From assembly GCA_045629005.1 (NCBI GenBank), contig JAZQQJ010000081.1:62001-126000 (forward strand): 64,000 bases of DNA, given 5' to 3'. Source of the DNA: RGIG3528 sp045629005. GTDB lineage: Bacteria; Bacillota; Clostridia; Lachnospirales; Lachnospiraceae. The notes beneath the pieces are model-generated. The model was not told the origin of the DNA. It saw nothing but the letters and a program-made list of their open reading frames with translations, and made no database searches. Of the stretch, positions 1 through 9,390 are shown in pieces. Position 1 is the first letter of the stretch. Every line of letters begins with the position of its first letter. A program made the translations under genes and the position numbers.

Positions 1-1
1 G

Positions 2-1882
2 CAGATGTCATCTTTTCCGACACTGCTCCTTTTTACAACCATTTTCCGTATTTCCCTTAACGTTTCTTCAACAAGAAACATTCTTTCACAGGGTTATGCC
101 GGTGAAGTTGTTAACGCCTTCGGTTCATTCGTAGGCGGAGATAACATGGTAATAGGCTCCATCGTTTTCATTATCCTTATTATCGTCCAGTTCATGGTCA
201 TCAATAAAGGTTCTGAACGTGTAGCTGAAGTTTCTGCAAGATTTACACTCGATGCCATGCCCGGTAAGCAGATGTCAATCGATGCTGACTTAAACACGGG
301 AGCCATTACGGATAAAGAAGCCCAGGAAAGAAGAAAGAAAATTCAGGATGAATCAAACTTCTTCGGAGCCATGGACGGTGCTACCAAGTACGTTAAAGGA
401 GATGCTACCGCAGGTCTTCTTATCACTCTTATAAACTTTATCGGTGGTATTGCAACCGGTATGCTTATGCAGGGGTTGGATATTACAACAGCCCTCAGCC
501 AGTATGCCCTTCTTACAATAGGTGATGGTCTTGTTTCGCAGATTCCTTCACTTGTAATATCACTTTCAACTGGTATTGTAGTTACAAAGGTTTCAAGCGA
601 TACAAATACAGGCGACTTACTGATCGGTCAGCTGTTCAGCACACCGAAGACAATGTATATTGTTGGTGCTGCAATGATTATTCTTGGCCTTTTTACGCCG
701 CTTCCGACGCTTGTCTTTGTAATTTACGGAGTGGTTTTTGTTCTTACCGCTCGTGCTATACAGTCCAAGCTTGAAGTTGCAAAGGTCGAAACGGAAGTTT
801 CCGAAGTCGATACGAGTGCTGAGGAAATACGAAAGCCCGAGAACGTTGTTTCGCTTCTTAATGTCGATTCAATCGAGCTTGAGTTTGGTTACGGTATCAT
901 CCCTCTTGCTGATGCAAATCAGGGTGGTGACCTTCTTGACCGAGTTGTTCTCATCAGAAGGCAGATTGCTCTTGAATACGGTTGCGTTGTTCCTACAATT
1001 CGTATGAGAGATAACATTCAGCTTAATCCTAACCAATACATTATTAAGATTAAAGGAATTCAGGTAAGTGAAGGTGAGATTCTGTTCGACCATTACATGG
1101 CTATGAATCCCGGTTATGTTGAAGAAGAAATCACCGGCATTCCGACATTCGAGCCGTCCTTCCATCTTCCTGCAATTTGGATTACCGAAAGTCAGAGAGA
1201 AAGAGCAGAGTCCTACGGATATACTGTTGTCGATCCGCCTTCGATTATTGCTACACACCTTACAGAGGTTATCAAGCAGCATCTTGATGAGCTTCTTACA
1301 CGTCAGGATGTTCAGAGCCTTGTCAACAACCTTCAGGAACACAATGGTACGGTTGTTACCGAGCTTATTCCCAAGCTTATGGGTATCGGTGAAGTTCAGA
1401 AGGTGCTCCAGAATCTTCTTAAAGAGGGTGTTTCAATCAGAGACCTTGTTACTATTTTTGAAACACTTGCCGATTATGCCGGTTCAACGAGAGATACGGA
1501 TGTACTTACAGAATATGTAAGGCAGAGCCCGTCGATAAAGCGTTTTATTTCGAACAAGTATTTCCCTGTTAATATGTCTACAAACGTTGTTACACTCGAT
1601 CCGAAGATTGAGCAGGAGATTATGAACAGCGTTAAACAGACGGAACAGGGCTCATACATAGCAATAGACCCTGAACGCAATCAGAAGATTATGCGTTCGG
1701 TTAAGGATGAAGTTGAGAAGCTTGAAAATCTCGGCGGCAATCCGATTATCATTACTTCTCCTATTGTCAGAATGTATTTTAAGCGTATGACAAAGGACTA
1801 TTTTGGGGATTTGGTTGTAATTTCCTATAACGAAATTGAATCAAATGTTGAACTACAATCTGTTGGGATGGTGACGTGCTGA
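2..1882 (+). CDS. flhA: Flagellar biosynthesis protein FlhA (5' end outside window)
   Basis: FlhA is the inner-membrane core of the flagellar type III export gate; its cytoplasmic C-domain docks chaperone-substrate complexes. About 626 residues are visible. The reading frame is already open at the window edge, and the first visible residues match an internal FlhA segment (SSFPTLLL), so roughly 60-70 N-terminal residues are missing. The FHIPEP-family signature RVAEVSARFTLDAMPGKQM lies near visible residues 72-90, followed by several hydrophobic segments up to about residue 250 and a soluble C-domain. It is followed after 1 base by flhF, so the two are certainly co-transcribed. Identification is firm; the true start is not visible. 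Confidence 0.96.
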   Translation, partial: QMSSFPTLLLFTTIFRISLNVSSTRNILSQGYAGEVVNAFGSFVGGDNMVIGSIVFIILIIVQFMVINKGSERVAEVSARFTLDAMPGKQMSIDADLNTGAITDKEAQERRKKIQDESNFFGAMDGATKYVKGDATAGLLITLINFIGGIATGMLMQGLDITTALSQYALLTIGDGLVSQIPSLVISLSTGIVVTKVSSDTNTGDLLIGQLFSTPKTMYIVGAAMIILGLFTPLPTLVFVIYGVVFVLTARAIQSKLEVAKVETEVSEVDTSAEEIRKPENVVSLLNVDSIELEFGYGIIPLADANQGGDLLDRVVLIRRQIALEYGCVVPTIRMRDNIQLNPNQYIIKIKGIQVSEGEILFDHYMAMNPGYVEEEITGIPTFEPSFHLPAIWITESQRERAESYGYTVVDPPSIIATHLTEVIKQHLDELLTRQDVQSLVNNLQEHNGTVVTELIPKLMGIGEVQKVLQNLLKEGVSIRDLVTIFETLADYAGSTRDTDVLTEYVRQSPSIKRFISNKYFPVNMSTNVVTLDPKIEQEIMNSVKQTEQGSYIAIDPERNQKIMRSVKDEVEKLENLGGNPIIITSPIVRMYFKRMTKDYFGDLVVISYNEIESNVELQSVGMVTC

Positions 1883-1883
1883 T

Positions 1884-3089
1884 ATGTTGATTAAAAAGTT
1901 TGAGGCACCTACAGAGGCTGAAGCTCTTGAGAAAGCAAAGGCCGAGCTGGGTAAAGATGTAATTATTACACACATCAAAACAATTAAACCTAAAGGGATT
2001 TACAAGCTTTTTAAAAAAGCTTCCGTTGAAGTAACCGCATCCTGTGATAACGATACGGATTATACAAAGAGGACACTTCCTCCGCTTAACACAGGGGTGA
2101 ACTACTCAAAGCCTGTGCAAAACAGAGAAAGCAGCTTTTCAGCCGTACTTCCGAAGGACGATGAGAAATCCTTCCCCATTGAGCAGCTTCTTGACGGACT
2201 TCAAAATATGCAGAAAGAAAGCAATTCTGATATAGTTTCAAAGCCTAAGGAAGTTAAAACGGCGGACAAAAACGAGACTTCTTCAAATGACAATCCTGCG
2301 ATGACATGCGTCCGCATGATTTATAACAAGCTCATTTCCAATGAAGTCTGTGAGGAATATGCAAACAATCTTATTTCCGAAATTGATAAGACTTTAAAGC
2401 CGGATTCCGACGTTAAGAGCATTCTTTCAAACATATATCAGAAGCTTATTCTTAAGCTTGGTGAGCCCAAGACAATATCTTTGGAAGAAGGCAAAACAAA
2501 ATACATTTTCTTTATCGGTCCTACGGGCGTCGGTAAAACAACTACAATTGCAAAGCTCGCTTCAAGTCTTAAGCTTGGGTTAAAGGCAAACATTGCGCTG
2601 TTTGCTGCTGATACATACAGACTTGGCGCAGTTGACCAGTTACAGCGCTATGCATCGATATTAAATGTTCCTTTAAAGGTGATTTATGCAGAAACAGATA
2701 TGCGCGATGCAATTGCCGATTTTTCGGGTTATGACATCGTTCTTGTCGATACTGCAGGACGCTCCCATAAGAGCAAGGAACAGCGTGATGACATTGAAAA
2801 ACTGATAAATACTGTTCCTGCCGAAAGAAGAGAGATTTACCTTGTTCTTTCCGCAGCTACTAAGTATAAGGACCTTGTAAAGATTACAGAAGCTTATTCT
2901 GAATTTGCGGATTACAATCTTATTTTCACTAAGCTTGATGAAACTGAATGCATTGGAAATATCTTTAATATAAAGATGCTTACGAATGCACCTCTTTCTT
3001 ATTCCGCTTTCGGACAAAATGTCCCTGACGATATTGCACGCATTAATCCGCAGGTTATCGCCAAACAGTTGTTGGGAGGTGGTGACTGA
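1884..3089 (+). CDS. flhF: Flagellar SRP-like GTPase FlhF
   Basis: FlhF is an SRP54/FtsY-type GTPase that helps place and assemble the flagellum at the membrane. The 401-residue protein has a poorly conserved charged N-terminal half (family B domain, about 1-150), a helical N domain, and a G domain with P-loop GPTGVGKTTTIAKLA near residue 212, then ADTYRLGAVDQL, DTAGRSHK and TKLDET motifs. It starts 1 base after flhA and its stop overlaps the flhG start (TGATG), indicating translational coupling. The final G-domain Asp motif (TKLD) is present, so it is expected to bind GTP. The pairing with FlhG is the usual GTPase/activator pair. Confidence 0.95.
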   Translation: MLIKKFEAPTEAEALEKAKAELGKDVIITHIKTIKPKGIYKLFKKASVEVTASCDNDTDYTKRTLPPLNTGVNYSKPVQNRESSFSAVLPKDDEKSFPIEQLLDGLQNMQKESNSDIVSKPKEVKTADKNETSSNDNPAMTCVRMIYNKLISNEVCEEYANNLISEIDKTLKPDSDVKSILSNIYQKLILKLGEPKTISLEEGKTKYIFFIGPTGVGKTTTIAKLASSLKLGLKANIALFAADTYRLGAVDQLQRYASILNVPLKVIYAETDMRDAIADFSGYDIVLVDTAGRSHKSKEQRDDIEKLINTVPAERREIYLVLSAATKYKDLVKITEAYSEFADYNLIFTKLDETECIGNIFNIKMLTNAPLSYSAFGQNVPDDIARINPQVIAKQLLGGGD

Positions 3090-3979
3090 TGGATCAGGCC
3101 GATAAGTTAAGACAAATGGTCTCTGAGACCGAAAGCAAGCCGTCTGCCAGAGTTATTACAGTCACAAGCGGTAAAGGCGGAGTTGGTAAATCAAGCGTTT
3201 CACTTAATCTTGCGATTTGCATGAGTAGAATGGGCAAGCAGGTTGTACTTCTTGATGCGGACTTCGGTCTTGCAAACATTGAGGTAATGCTTGGAATAAG
3301 ACCTCAGGCAAATCTTGCGGATCTTATGTTCCGCGGACGCAGTCTTTCAGATATAATTACTGATGGTCCCGAGGGGATTAAATTCATATCCGGAGGCTCC
3401 GGTATACAGGAGCTTGCCTCTATGAACAAGGACCAGGTTGTTTATCTTACAAAAAAGCTCGCAGAGCTTGATAACTATGCCGATGTCATAATTATTGACA
3501 CCGGAGCGGGTATTTCCGACAGTGTTCTTGAATTTGTCGCATCCAGTAATGAGGTTCTTCTTGTGGCTACACCTGAACCTACATCCATTACAGATGCTTA
3601 TGCGCTTTTGAAAGCCTTAAATCGCAAATCGGAATTTTCAAAAAGCAGTACAACAATCAAATTCATCGCAAACCGTGTCAGAGATGAGAGTGAGGGGAAA
3701 GTTCTTTATGAGAATATGAAGAACGTTGTTAGTAAGTTCCTTAGCATCAATCTCGACTTTGTAGGTTCCATTCCGCAGGACGATCAGATTTCAAAGGCAG
3801 TTATGAAACAGAAGCCTGTTACAATTGTCAGTCCGAACAGTCCTGCATCAAAAGCAATCGGAGTACTCGCAGAAACGCTTAATAACGTTACACGTGAAGA
3901 ATCAAACGAAGAGAAGGGCATTTCACTTCTTTTCTCAAACCTTATTAGGACCAAATTCAAGAAAAAGAACAAAGGTTGA
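3089..3979 (+). CDS. flhG: MinD-like ATPase FlhG (YlxH)
   Basis: FlhG is a MinD/ParA-type ATPase that limits flagellar number and stimulates FlhF GTPase activity. The 296-residue protein opens with a short N-terminal extension (residues 1-20, MDQADKLRQMV) of the kind that contacts FlhF. A deviant Walker A motif SGKGGVGKSS follows near residue 30, then DADFGLANIEVMLG and the IIDTGAGIS switch motif. The hydrophobic/basic C-terminal end (IRTKFKKKNKG) could act as a membrane-targeting helix. Its ATG overlaps the flhF stop by one base. Gene order flhA-flhF-flhG is as in Bacillus subtilis. Confidence 0.93.
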   Translation: MDQADKLRQMVSETESKPSARVITVTSGKGGVGKSSVSLNLAICMSRMGKQVVLLDADFGLANIEVMLGIRPQANLADLMFRGRSLSDIITDGPEGIKFISGGSGIQELASMNKDQVVYLTKKLAELDNYADVIIIDTGAGISDSVLEFVASSNEVLLVATPEPTSITDAYALLKALNRKSEFSKSSTTIKFIANRVRDESEGKVLYENMKNVVSKFLSINLDFVGSIPQDDQISKAVMKQKPVTIVSPNSPASKAIGVLAETLNNVTREESNEEKGISLLFSNLIRTKFKKKNKG

Positions 3980-3982
3980 GTT

Positions 3983-4735
3983 ATGTCGAAGAATGTTTTT
4001 GAGCACAGTAATAAAATACTTATGCAGCTTGTAAAACGCGCACACGGTATTACCAGAGGTAGCGACGTTCAGTTTTATACAAGCAGTCTCGTTTCTGTTG
4101 TATCGGATTACGAACTTAAAATTACCATTCCTATTTATCAAAGCAAGCTTATAACACTTAACGAAGGGGATGTATATACCGTTCAGTTCTATACGACATC
4201 AGGTTTTTATCAGTGCAAATGCGTTGTTAAAAATACCGAAATGGAAGGGCAGATTGCCATAGCAACAATCCGGACGATAAGCGCTCTTGAAAGATACCAG
4301 AGACGTCAGTACTTCCGTATGAACTGCCTGATTCCTGTCAAATATGCAAAGCTTACCGAATATCAGGAGCATTTATACAGCACATTAAAGGAATGCACTA
4401 CGGAAAGCCGTAAAAGACTTATTGAGCAGCAGATTGAGCTTGAAGACATTCAGATGAGCAATGGCACGATGCTTGATATAAGCGGCGGCGGACTCAGATT
4501 CAATTCGTTTGAACTTTACAATAAGGATGATGTTTTCATAGTTATTCCGGAAATACCTCAGATTATGGATACAATTCCTTTCCTTCTTTGCAAAGAGGTT
4601 TTGATTCGACAAGTTGGGTTTGCAACCGAAACTTATGAGAATAAATTTAAGTTTATCAATATAACAAACGACGAAAGGGAGAAAATTATTACCTATATTT
4701 TTGCGTTAGAGCGTGAACGTATGAAAAATGAGTAA
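3983..4735 (+). CDS. PilZ-domain c-di-GMP receptor (YcgR-like)
   Basis: A 250-residue protein with an N-terminal YcgR-like beta domain (about 1-100) and a C-terminal PilZ domain. The c-di-GMP-binding signature is visible: RRQYFRMNCLIPV (RxxxR-type motif) near residue 110 and DISGGGLRF (D/N-x-S-x-x-G) near residue 166. Family knowledge: YcgR/YpfA-type PilZ proteins slow or stop the flagellar motor when c-di-GMP is high. Three bases after flhG and 29 before cheB, it sits inside the fla/che operon at a position where B. subtilis has no gene. It is the only recognisable c-di-GMP effector here, alongside four GGDEF-containing proteins. A role as flagellar brake is inferred. Confidence 0.88.
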   Translation: MSKNVFEHSNKILMQLVKRAHGITRGSDVQFYTSSLVSVVSDYELKITIPIYQSKLITLNEGDVYTVQFYTTSGFYQCKCVVKNTEMEGQIAIATIRTISALERYQRRQYFRMNCLIPVKYAKLTEYQEHLYSTLKECTTESRKRLIEQQIELEDIQMSNGTMLDISGGGLRFNSFELYNKDDVFIVIPEIPQIMDTIPFLLCKEVLIRQVGFATETYENKFKFINITNDEREKIITYIFALERERMKNE

Positions 4736-4764
4736 ACTTTATAATGCTGGGGTGAAGAAAGAGT

Positions 4765-5970
4765 ATGGAAAAACGAAAAATACTCGTTGTAGATGACTCT
4801 GCACTTATGAGAAGGACTGAGTCTGATATATTGAACTCGGACAGCAGGTTTACAGTAGTTGGTACATGCTTTAACGGACTTGATGCTTTTGACACTGTCA
4901 TGAAGGATCCAACGGCATACGATCTTGTTCTTATCGAGATTAATCTCCCTAAGATGACCGGCCTTGAGTTCCTTGCAGCACTGAAAAAGAACAAAATTTC
5001 AGTGAAGACAATAATCATCAGTTCAAACCTTAAGCTGGATAGCAAGGAAACAATTCAGGCATTGCAGCTCGGAGCGTTCGACTTCGTTAGCAAACCGGAA
5101 AATTTCCTCGATTTAAAATCAGACAGTTTTAAATCACAGCTTCTGGATAAGGTTGCACTTGCGACAAGAGTTACTCACTTTGGTACTTATACAAGGACGG
5201 AGCCCTTAAAGGAAACACCGGCTGAAGTAAGAAGGCCCGAAGGAGTAACAAAGCCATCCATAAGACCTGCTACAGGTACTTCGGAAGTTGGCAAGGTGGT
5301 TTCACCTATGAATGCGCAGGATATCCTCGCAGCCATCACGACTCCAAGAAGACCTCATACGATTGTCCCGATGAATGCAAAAAAGCTTGTGCTTATTGCA
5401 GTTTCAACGGGTGGCCCGAGAGCTCTTCAGACAGTTATTCCCGGATTACCAAAAAACATCAATGCGCCGGTGCTGCTTGTGCAGCATATGTCATCGGGCT
5501 TTACGAAGTCTCTTGCCGATAGGCTGAATTCCGAGTCAACAATCGATGTTATCGAAGCGAGTCACGGAACAGTAATCGAAAAAGGAAAGGTTTACCTCGC
5601 TAAAGGAGGTGCCCAAATGAGACTTAAAAAGAACGGATCGGATTACGTCATTGATGAAAATACGGAAGAACCGGCAAGAAGTTCTTTGAAACCGTGTGCA
5701 GACATACTTTTTGAGTCGATTGCAGGCATGGATTTTGACGAAATAATCTGTTGTGTTCTTACCGGGATGGGCGGAGACGGTACAATGGGCATACATGCTC
5801 TGACCCAGAGAAATAACTGTTATGTTATTGCCCAGGATGAAAGAACTTCAACAGTTTACGGAATGCCAAAAGTCGTGTTCGAGGCGGGACTCACGGATTC
5901 GGTTAAACCGCTTGAAGATGTTGCCAAGGAAATCACCAATATTACGGGGGTAATAAACTATGGATGTTAG
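4765..5970 (+). CDS. cheB: Chemotaxis protein-glutamate methylesterase/deamidase CheB, with Glu at the phospho-acceptor site
   Basis: CheB removes methyl groups from chemoreceptors for adaptation. The 401-residue protein has an N-terminal receiver domain (about 1-125), a Pro/Thr-rich linker (about 140-205) and a C-terminal methylesterase domain. The catalytic regions are visible: VSTGGP (Ser nucleophile), LLVQHMSSGFT (His) and TGMGGDGTMG (Asp). The receiver domain keeps the acidic pair D10-D11, a Ser-rich strand (IIISS) and the Lys in FVSKP. The segment DLVLIEINLPKMTG, however, has Glu58 (GAG at 4936-4938) where the phosphorylated Asp is expected. The esterase may therefore not be controlled by CheA phosphorylation, or may be constitutively mimicked; this is inference. 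The 3' end overlaps cheA by 11 bases. Confidence 0.94.
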   Translation: MEKRKILVVDDSALMRRTESDILNSDSRFTVVGTCFNGLDAFDTVMKDPTAYDLVLIEINLPKMTGLEFLAALKKNKISVKTIIISSNLKLDSKETIQALQLGAFDFVSKPENFLDLKSDSFKSQLLDKVALATRVTHFGTYTRTEPLKETPAEVRRPEGVTKPSIRPATGTSEVGKVVSPMNAQDILAAITTPRRPHTIVPMNAKKLVLIAVSTGGPRALQTVIPGLPKNINAPVLLVQHMSSGFTKSLADRLNSESTIDVIEASHGTVIEKGKVYLAKGGAQMRLKKNGSDYVIDENTEEPARSSLKPCADILFESIAGMDFDEIICCVLTGMGGDGTMGIHALTQRNNCYVIAQDERTSTVYGMPKVVFEAGLTDSVKPLEDVAKEITNITGVINYGC

Positions 5971-8158
5971 TCAATATCTTGAAATCTTCATCGATGAAAC
6001 AAGAGAACACCTTCAGAACCTTTCGGAACAGCTTCTAATCCTCGAAAAAGAGCCTGAAAACTCAGATACTATTAACGAAATATTCCGTGCAGCACATTCC
6101 CTTAAAGGTATGGCTGGTACAATGGGATATAAGGTAATGCAGGAACTTACCCACAAGATGGAAGACGTCTTCTCAGAGGTAAGAAACGGCAAAAAGAAAG
6201 TTGACGCCAATATCGTTGACCTTCTTTTCAAAGGACTTGACAGACTTGAGTCCATTCTTGATTCAATCGTAACTGAAGGTAACGAGGGTAATGACAATTG
6301 TCAGGACCTTATTGACCAGCTCCTTGCAGTTATTAATGGCGATAACGCCGCTGCACCCGCACCCGCTAAAGAAGCACCCGCAGCAGAAGAAGCCCCTGCT
6401 GAAGAAGCACCCGCAAAGAAGAAGGGTGGAAAGAAGAAAGCCGCTGACAGCGCAGAAGCAGTAGCAGAAGCAGTAGCAGAAGCTACTGAAGAAGCACCTA
6501 CAGCCGAAGCAGGCAGCAAAGAAAAATATAAAGACCTTAAGTATGCTGATTTTGAATCCTCTGCAATTGTTAACGCAATCGATCAGGGTATGCATGCTTA
6601 CGGCATTACAGTATATGTACAGGAAGCTTGCCTCCTTAAGGCTGCAAGAGCATTCCTCGTATTCAAAAAACTTGAAGAGCTCGGCACAGTTGCTAAGTCC
6701 GTTCCTTCAACACAGGATATCGAAGATGAAAGATTCGACCTTGATTTCTCAGTAGTTTTCCTTACAAAGGAAAGCGCAGATACTGTTAAAGAAGGCATCA
6801 TGAATGTTTCCGAAATCGAGACATGCTTTATCGGCGAACTTACTAAGGAAGAAGTTATTAAGGCATCTCCTGCAGGAGCAGCAGACGCAGCAAAGACAGA
6901 AGAAGGCGGAGAAGCTAAGTCAGAACAGCCCGCACAGACTGCAGCACCCGCAGCAGGAGCACCTGCGGCAGGAACTTCTTCAGCAGGTAAGCCTGTTGTT
7001 AACCGTTCCGTACGTGTCGATATTGAAAAGCTTGATGATCTTATGAATCTCGTTTCCGAGCTTATTATTGCAAAGAACGGTCTTGTTTCTTTCAATAATT
7101 CAGACAGCGAAACAAAGGCTTCAAACTCAGGATTTAACGATCAGATTGAATACCTTGAAAGAATCACAACAAACCTTCATCAGTCTGTTATGAAGGTTCG
7201 AATGGTTCCTTTGGAGAGCGTTTTTAACAGATTCCCTCGCCTTATCAGAGACTGCTCAAAGAAACTCGATAAGAAGATGGAACTGTATATCACCGGTGAA
7301 GAGACAGAACTTGACCGTACTGTCATCGATGAAATCGGCGATCCTCTTACTCACCTTCTTCGTAACTCTGCCGACCACGGTATTGAGAGCGCAGAAATCA
7401 GAAAGAAATACAACAAGCCTGAAGTTGGTACAATTAGTCTTAATGCATACCAGGAAGGCAATAACGTAGTTATCGAAGTTACCGATGATGGTGGCGGTAT
7501 CGACGTTGAAAAGGTTAAGAATAAGGCCATTGAGAAGGGCGTTATTACTAAGGAACAGGCTGAAATCATGACTGATAAAGAAGCCATTGACCTTTTGTTC
7601 AGACCCAGCTTCTCAACAGCAGAAAAGGTTTCCGATCTTTCAGGACGTGGTGTTGGTCTTGATGTTGTTAAGACAAACATCGAAAAGCTCGGTGGTGATG
7701 TTGAAGTTCGTACAAAGCTTCATGAAGGTTCAAGCTTCATCGTAAGACTTCCTCTTACACTTGCCATCATTCAGTCCCTCATGGTTGAAATCGGAAGTGA
7801 AAAATATGCTATTCCTCTTGGAAGCATTCAGACTATCGAGGATATTCCGGTTTCGGATATTAAGTATGTTCAGTCCAGTGAAGTTATTCATCTTCGTGGT
7901 TCTGTTATTCCTCTTATCCGCCTTAACAATGTTCTTGATATCGAGTCCACAAAGGCTCCTGATGATAACCTTACGGTTGTTATCGTTTCCAAGGGCGACA
8001 AGCTTTCAGGTTTCGTAGTAGATAACCTTATCGGCCAGCAGGAAATCGTTATCAAGTCCATCAGTAAGTACATTAACAGCCCTAAGATGATCAGTGGAGC
8101 TACAATCCTTGGTGATGGTGAGGTTGCACTTATTCTCGATGTCAATACATTGGTTTAA
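5960..8158 (+). CDS. cheA: Chemotaxis histidine kinase CheA
   Basis: The 732-residue protein is a full-length CheA that autophosphorylates and passes phosphate to CheY. Domains in order: HPt/P1 with phospho-His46 in FRAAHSLKGMAG; an Ala/Glu/Pro/Lys-rich linker (about 130-190); P2 (about 195-300); a second Ala/Pro linker (about 310-345); the dimerisation domain (VRVDIEKLDDLMNLVSELII); the ATPase domain with N box LLRNSADHG, G1 DDGGGID and G2 GRGVGLDVV; and a C-terminal CheW-like domain. The conserved KVRMVPLESVF sequence precedes the kinase core. It overlaps cheB and is 15 bases from cheW. The low-complexity linkers are tethers, not repeats of mobile origin. Confidence 0.97.
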   Translation: MDVSQYLEIFIDETREHLQNLSEQLLILEKEPENSDTINEIFRAAHSLKGMAGTMGYKVMQELTHKMEDVFSEVRNGKKKVDANIVDLLFKGLDRLESILDSIVTEGNEGNDNCQDLIDQLLAVINGDNAAAPAPAKEAPAAEEAPAEEAPAKKKGGKKKAADSAEAVAEAVAEATEEAPTAEAGSKEKYKDLKYADFESSAIVNAIDQGMHAYGITVYVQEACLLKAARAFLVFKKLEELGTVAKSVPSTQDIEDERFDLDFSVVFLTKESADTVKEGIMNVSEIETCFIGELTKEEVIKASPAGAADAAKTEEGGEAKSEQPAQTAAPAAGAPAAGTSSAGKPVVNRSVRVDIEKLDDLMNLVSELIIAKNGLVSFNNSDSETKASNSGFNDQIEYLERITTNLHQSVMKVRMVPLESVFNRFPRLIRDCSKKLDKKMELYITGEETELDRTVIDEIGDPLTHLLRNSADHGIESAEIRKKYNKPEVGTISLNAYQEGNNVVIEVTDDGGGIDVEKVKNKAIEKGVITKEQAEIMTDKEAIDLLFRPSFSTAEKVSDLSGRGVGLDVVKTNIEKLGGDVEVRTKLHEGSSFIVRLPLTLAIIQSLMVEIGSEKYAIPLGSIQTIEDIPVSDIKYVQSSEVIHLRGSVIPLIRLNNVLDIESTKAPDDNLTVVIVSKGDKLSGFVVDNLIGQQEIVIKSISKYINSPKMISGATILGDGEVALILDVNTLV

Positions 8159-8173
8159 TGGGAGGAACGTATT

Positions 8174-8638
8174 ATGGCAGATACAAATGAAAATGTTAAC
8201 AGCAAACAGTATATAGTTGTTAACCTCGGAAATGAGCATTATGGTATTGATATCAAGTACATTGATAACATTGTCCGTATGCAGAGCATCACCAGAGTTC
8301 CCAAGTCACAGGAATATTTTAAAGGAGTAATCAATCTTCGTGGTGAAGTTATTCCGGTAATGAGCCTCAGACTTCGTTTTGAGCTTGAGCCTGATGAATA
8401 TACAAAGCAGACAAGAATACTCATCTTAAAGCCCGAAGCACATGGAACAATCGGAATCATCGTTGACGCTGTTAAAGAAGTTCTTACACTTGAATCCGAC
8501 CAGATTGAAAAACCTTCTTCAAAGAATACCGTAGATGATAAGCTTATTTATCTCAGCGGTGTAGGTAAGAAAGGTGACGACCTCATCTCAATACTCAATA
8601 TTCTTGAAGTGATTGAAGATAAGGAAGAAGAAAAGTAA
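8174..8638 (+). CDS. cheW: Chemotaxis coupling protein CheW
   Basis: A 154-residue CheW, the adaptor that links CheA to chemoreceptors in the signalling array. The family pattern is visible: YIVVNLGNEHYGIDI at the start, RMQSITRVP, KGVINLRGEVIPVMSLRLRF and GIIVDAVKEVLTLESDQIE. The ATG is preceded by GGGAGGA at 8160-8166. It is the last gene before a strong hairpin (8651-8676), which probably reduces expression of cheC and the genes beyond it relative to the core signalling genes. Confidence 0.97.
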   Translation: MADTNENVNSKQYIVVNLGNEHYGIDIKYIDNIVRMQSITRVPKSQEYFKGVINLRGEVIPVMSLRLRFELEPDEYTKQTRILILKPEAHGTIGIIVDAVKEVLTLESDQIEKPSSKNTVDDKLIYLSGVGKKGDDLISILNILEVIEDKEEEK

Positions 8639-8650
8639 TTAATACATAAC

Positions 8651-8688
8651 AGCCTGCCGGTTTTTGCCGGCAGGCTTGTTGGGATTTT
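8651..8688 (+). terminator. Hairpin after cheW (partial terminator or attenuator)
   Basis: A perfect 10-bp stem AGCCTGCCGG/CCGGCAGGCT (8651-8660 with 8667-8676) and a 6-base loop lie 12 bases after the cheW stop. The following sequence (TGTTGGGATTTTTC) has only a weak T-run, so partial termination or mRNA 3'-end protection inside the operon is as likely as full termination. I see no convincing -35/-10 pair between this hairpin and cheC. Confidence 0.6.
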
Positions 8689-8742
8689 TCGGGGAGACTC
8701 CTTTTTACAATAATTATACCATTTTACCGGGAGTATTTGCTT

Positions 8743-9360
8743 ATGGCAGATAATATGAATAATCTTGAGTTCGATGTGTTGCGTGAAATTGGAAACATTG
8801 GATCCGGTCATGCAGCAACCGCACTCGCAAAGATGTTGAATCAGAAAATAGATATCAAGGTTCCTCAAGCCGTTGTTTGCGACTTTAATACACTTTGTCA
8901 GATGGTTGGCGGTGAGGAAAAGCTTGTTATTGGTATATTACTTACACTTGACGGCGACGTTAACGGAATGATGATGTTCATTATGGACCTGCCGTCGGCT
9001 TACAGTCTTTTAAGACAAATGATGTTTACAGATTTAAAAGATGGTGAAGAATTTAATGATATGCACAAATCTGCACTTCATGAACTCGGAAATATCATTA
9101 CCGGCGCATATCTTGCATCTTTATCCGATCTTACAAAGCTTAAAATTAATTCAAGTATTCCATACATGTCAATTGATATGGCAGGAGCTGTTCTTTCTGT
9201 TCCTGCAAGTGAATTTGGTAAGCTTGGCGACAAGGCTGTTATGATTGAAACCGAATTCGGTGAGGACAGCGGAAAGAATATTAACGGTTACTTCCTGCTC
9301 ATTCCTACTATGGAATCATACAACAGGATTATGTCGTCACTTGGAATCACAGTAATGTAA
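8743..9360 (+). CDS. cheC: CheY-P phosphatase CheC
   Basis: A 205-residue CheC, which dephosphorylates CheY-P and binds CheD. Both phosphatase signatures (E-x-x-N) are present: REIGNIGSGHAATALAKML near the start and HELGNIITGAYLASL near residue 120. The start is taken as ATG 8743 because GGGAG at 8729-8733 is correctly spaced from it; an in-frame TTG two codons earlier is less likely. It lies downstream of the cheW hairpin and 30 bases before cheD, the usual functional partner. Confidence 0.95.
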   Translation: MADNMNNLEFDVLREIGNIGSGHAATALAKMLNQKIDIKVPQAVVCDFNTLCQMVGGEEKLVIGILLTLDGDVNGMMMFIMDLPSAYSLLRQMMFTDLKDGEEFNDMHKSALHELGNIITGAYLASLSDLTKLKINSSIPYMSIDMAGAVLSVPASEFGKLGDKAVMIETEFGEDSGKNINGYFLLIPTMESYNRIMSSLGITVM

Positions 9361-9390
9361 ACCCAACCTATTCCTATCGGAGCTTAATAT

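Noticed and set aside
6340..6520. Repetitive GCACCCGCA/GAAGCA tract in cheA considered as a tandem repeat element
   Set aside because: It is in frame and encodes the Ala/Glu/Pro/Lys linker between the HPt and P2 domains; such linkers are normal in CheA.
8868..8869. Long open frames on the opposite strand of cheA, flhA and other genes considered as overlapping genes
   Set aside because: They lack ribosome binding sites and family resemblance and follow from the codon bias of the real genes on the other strand.
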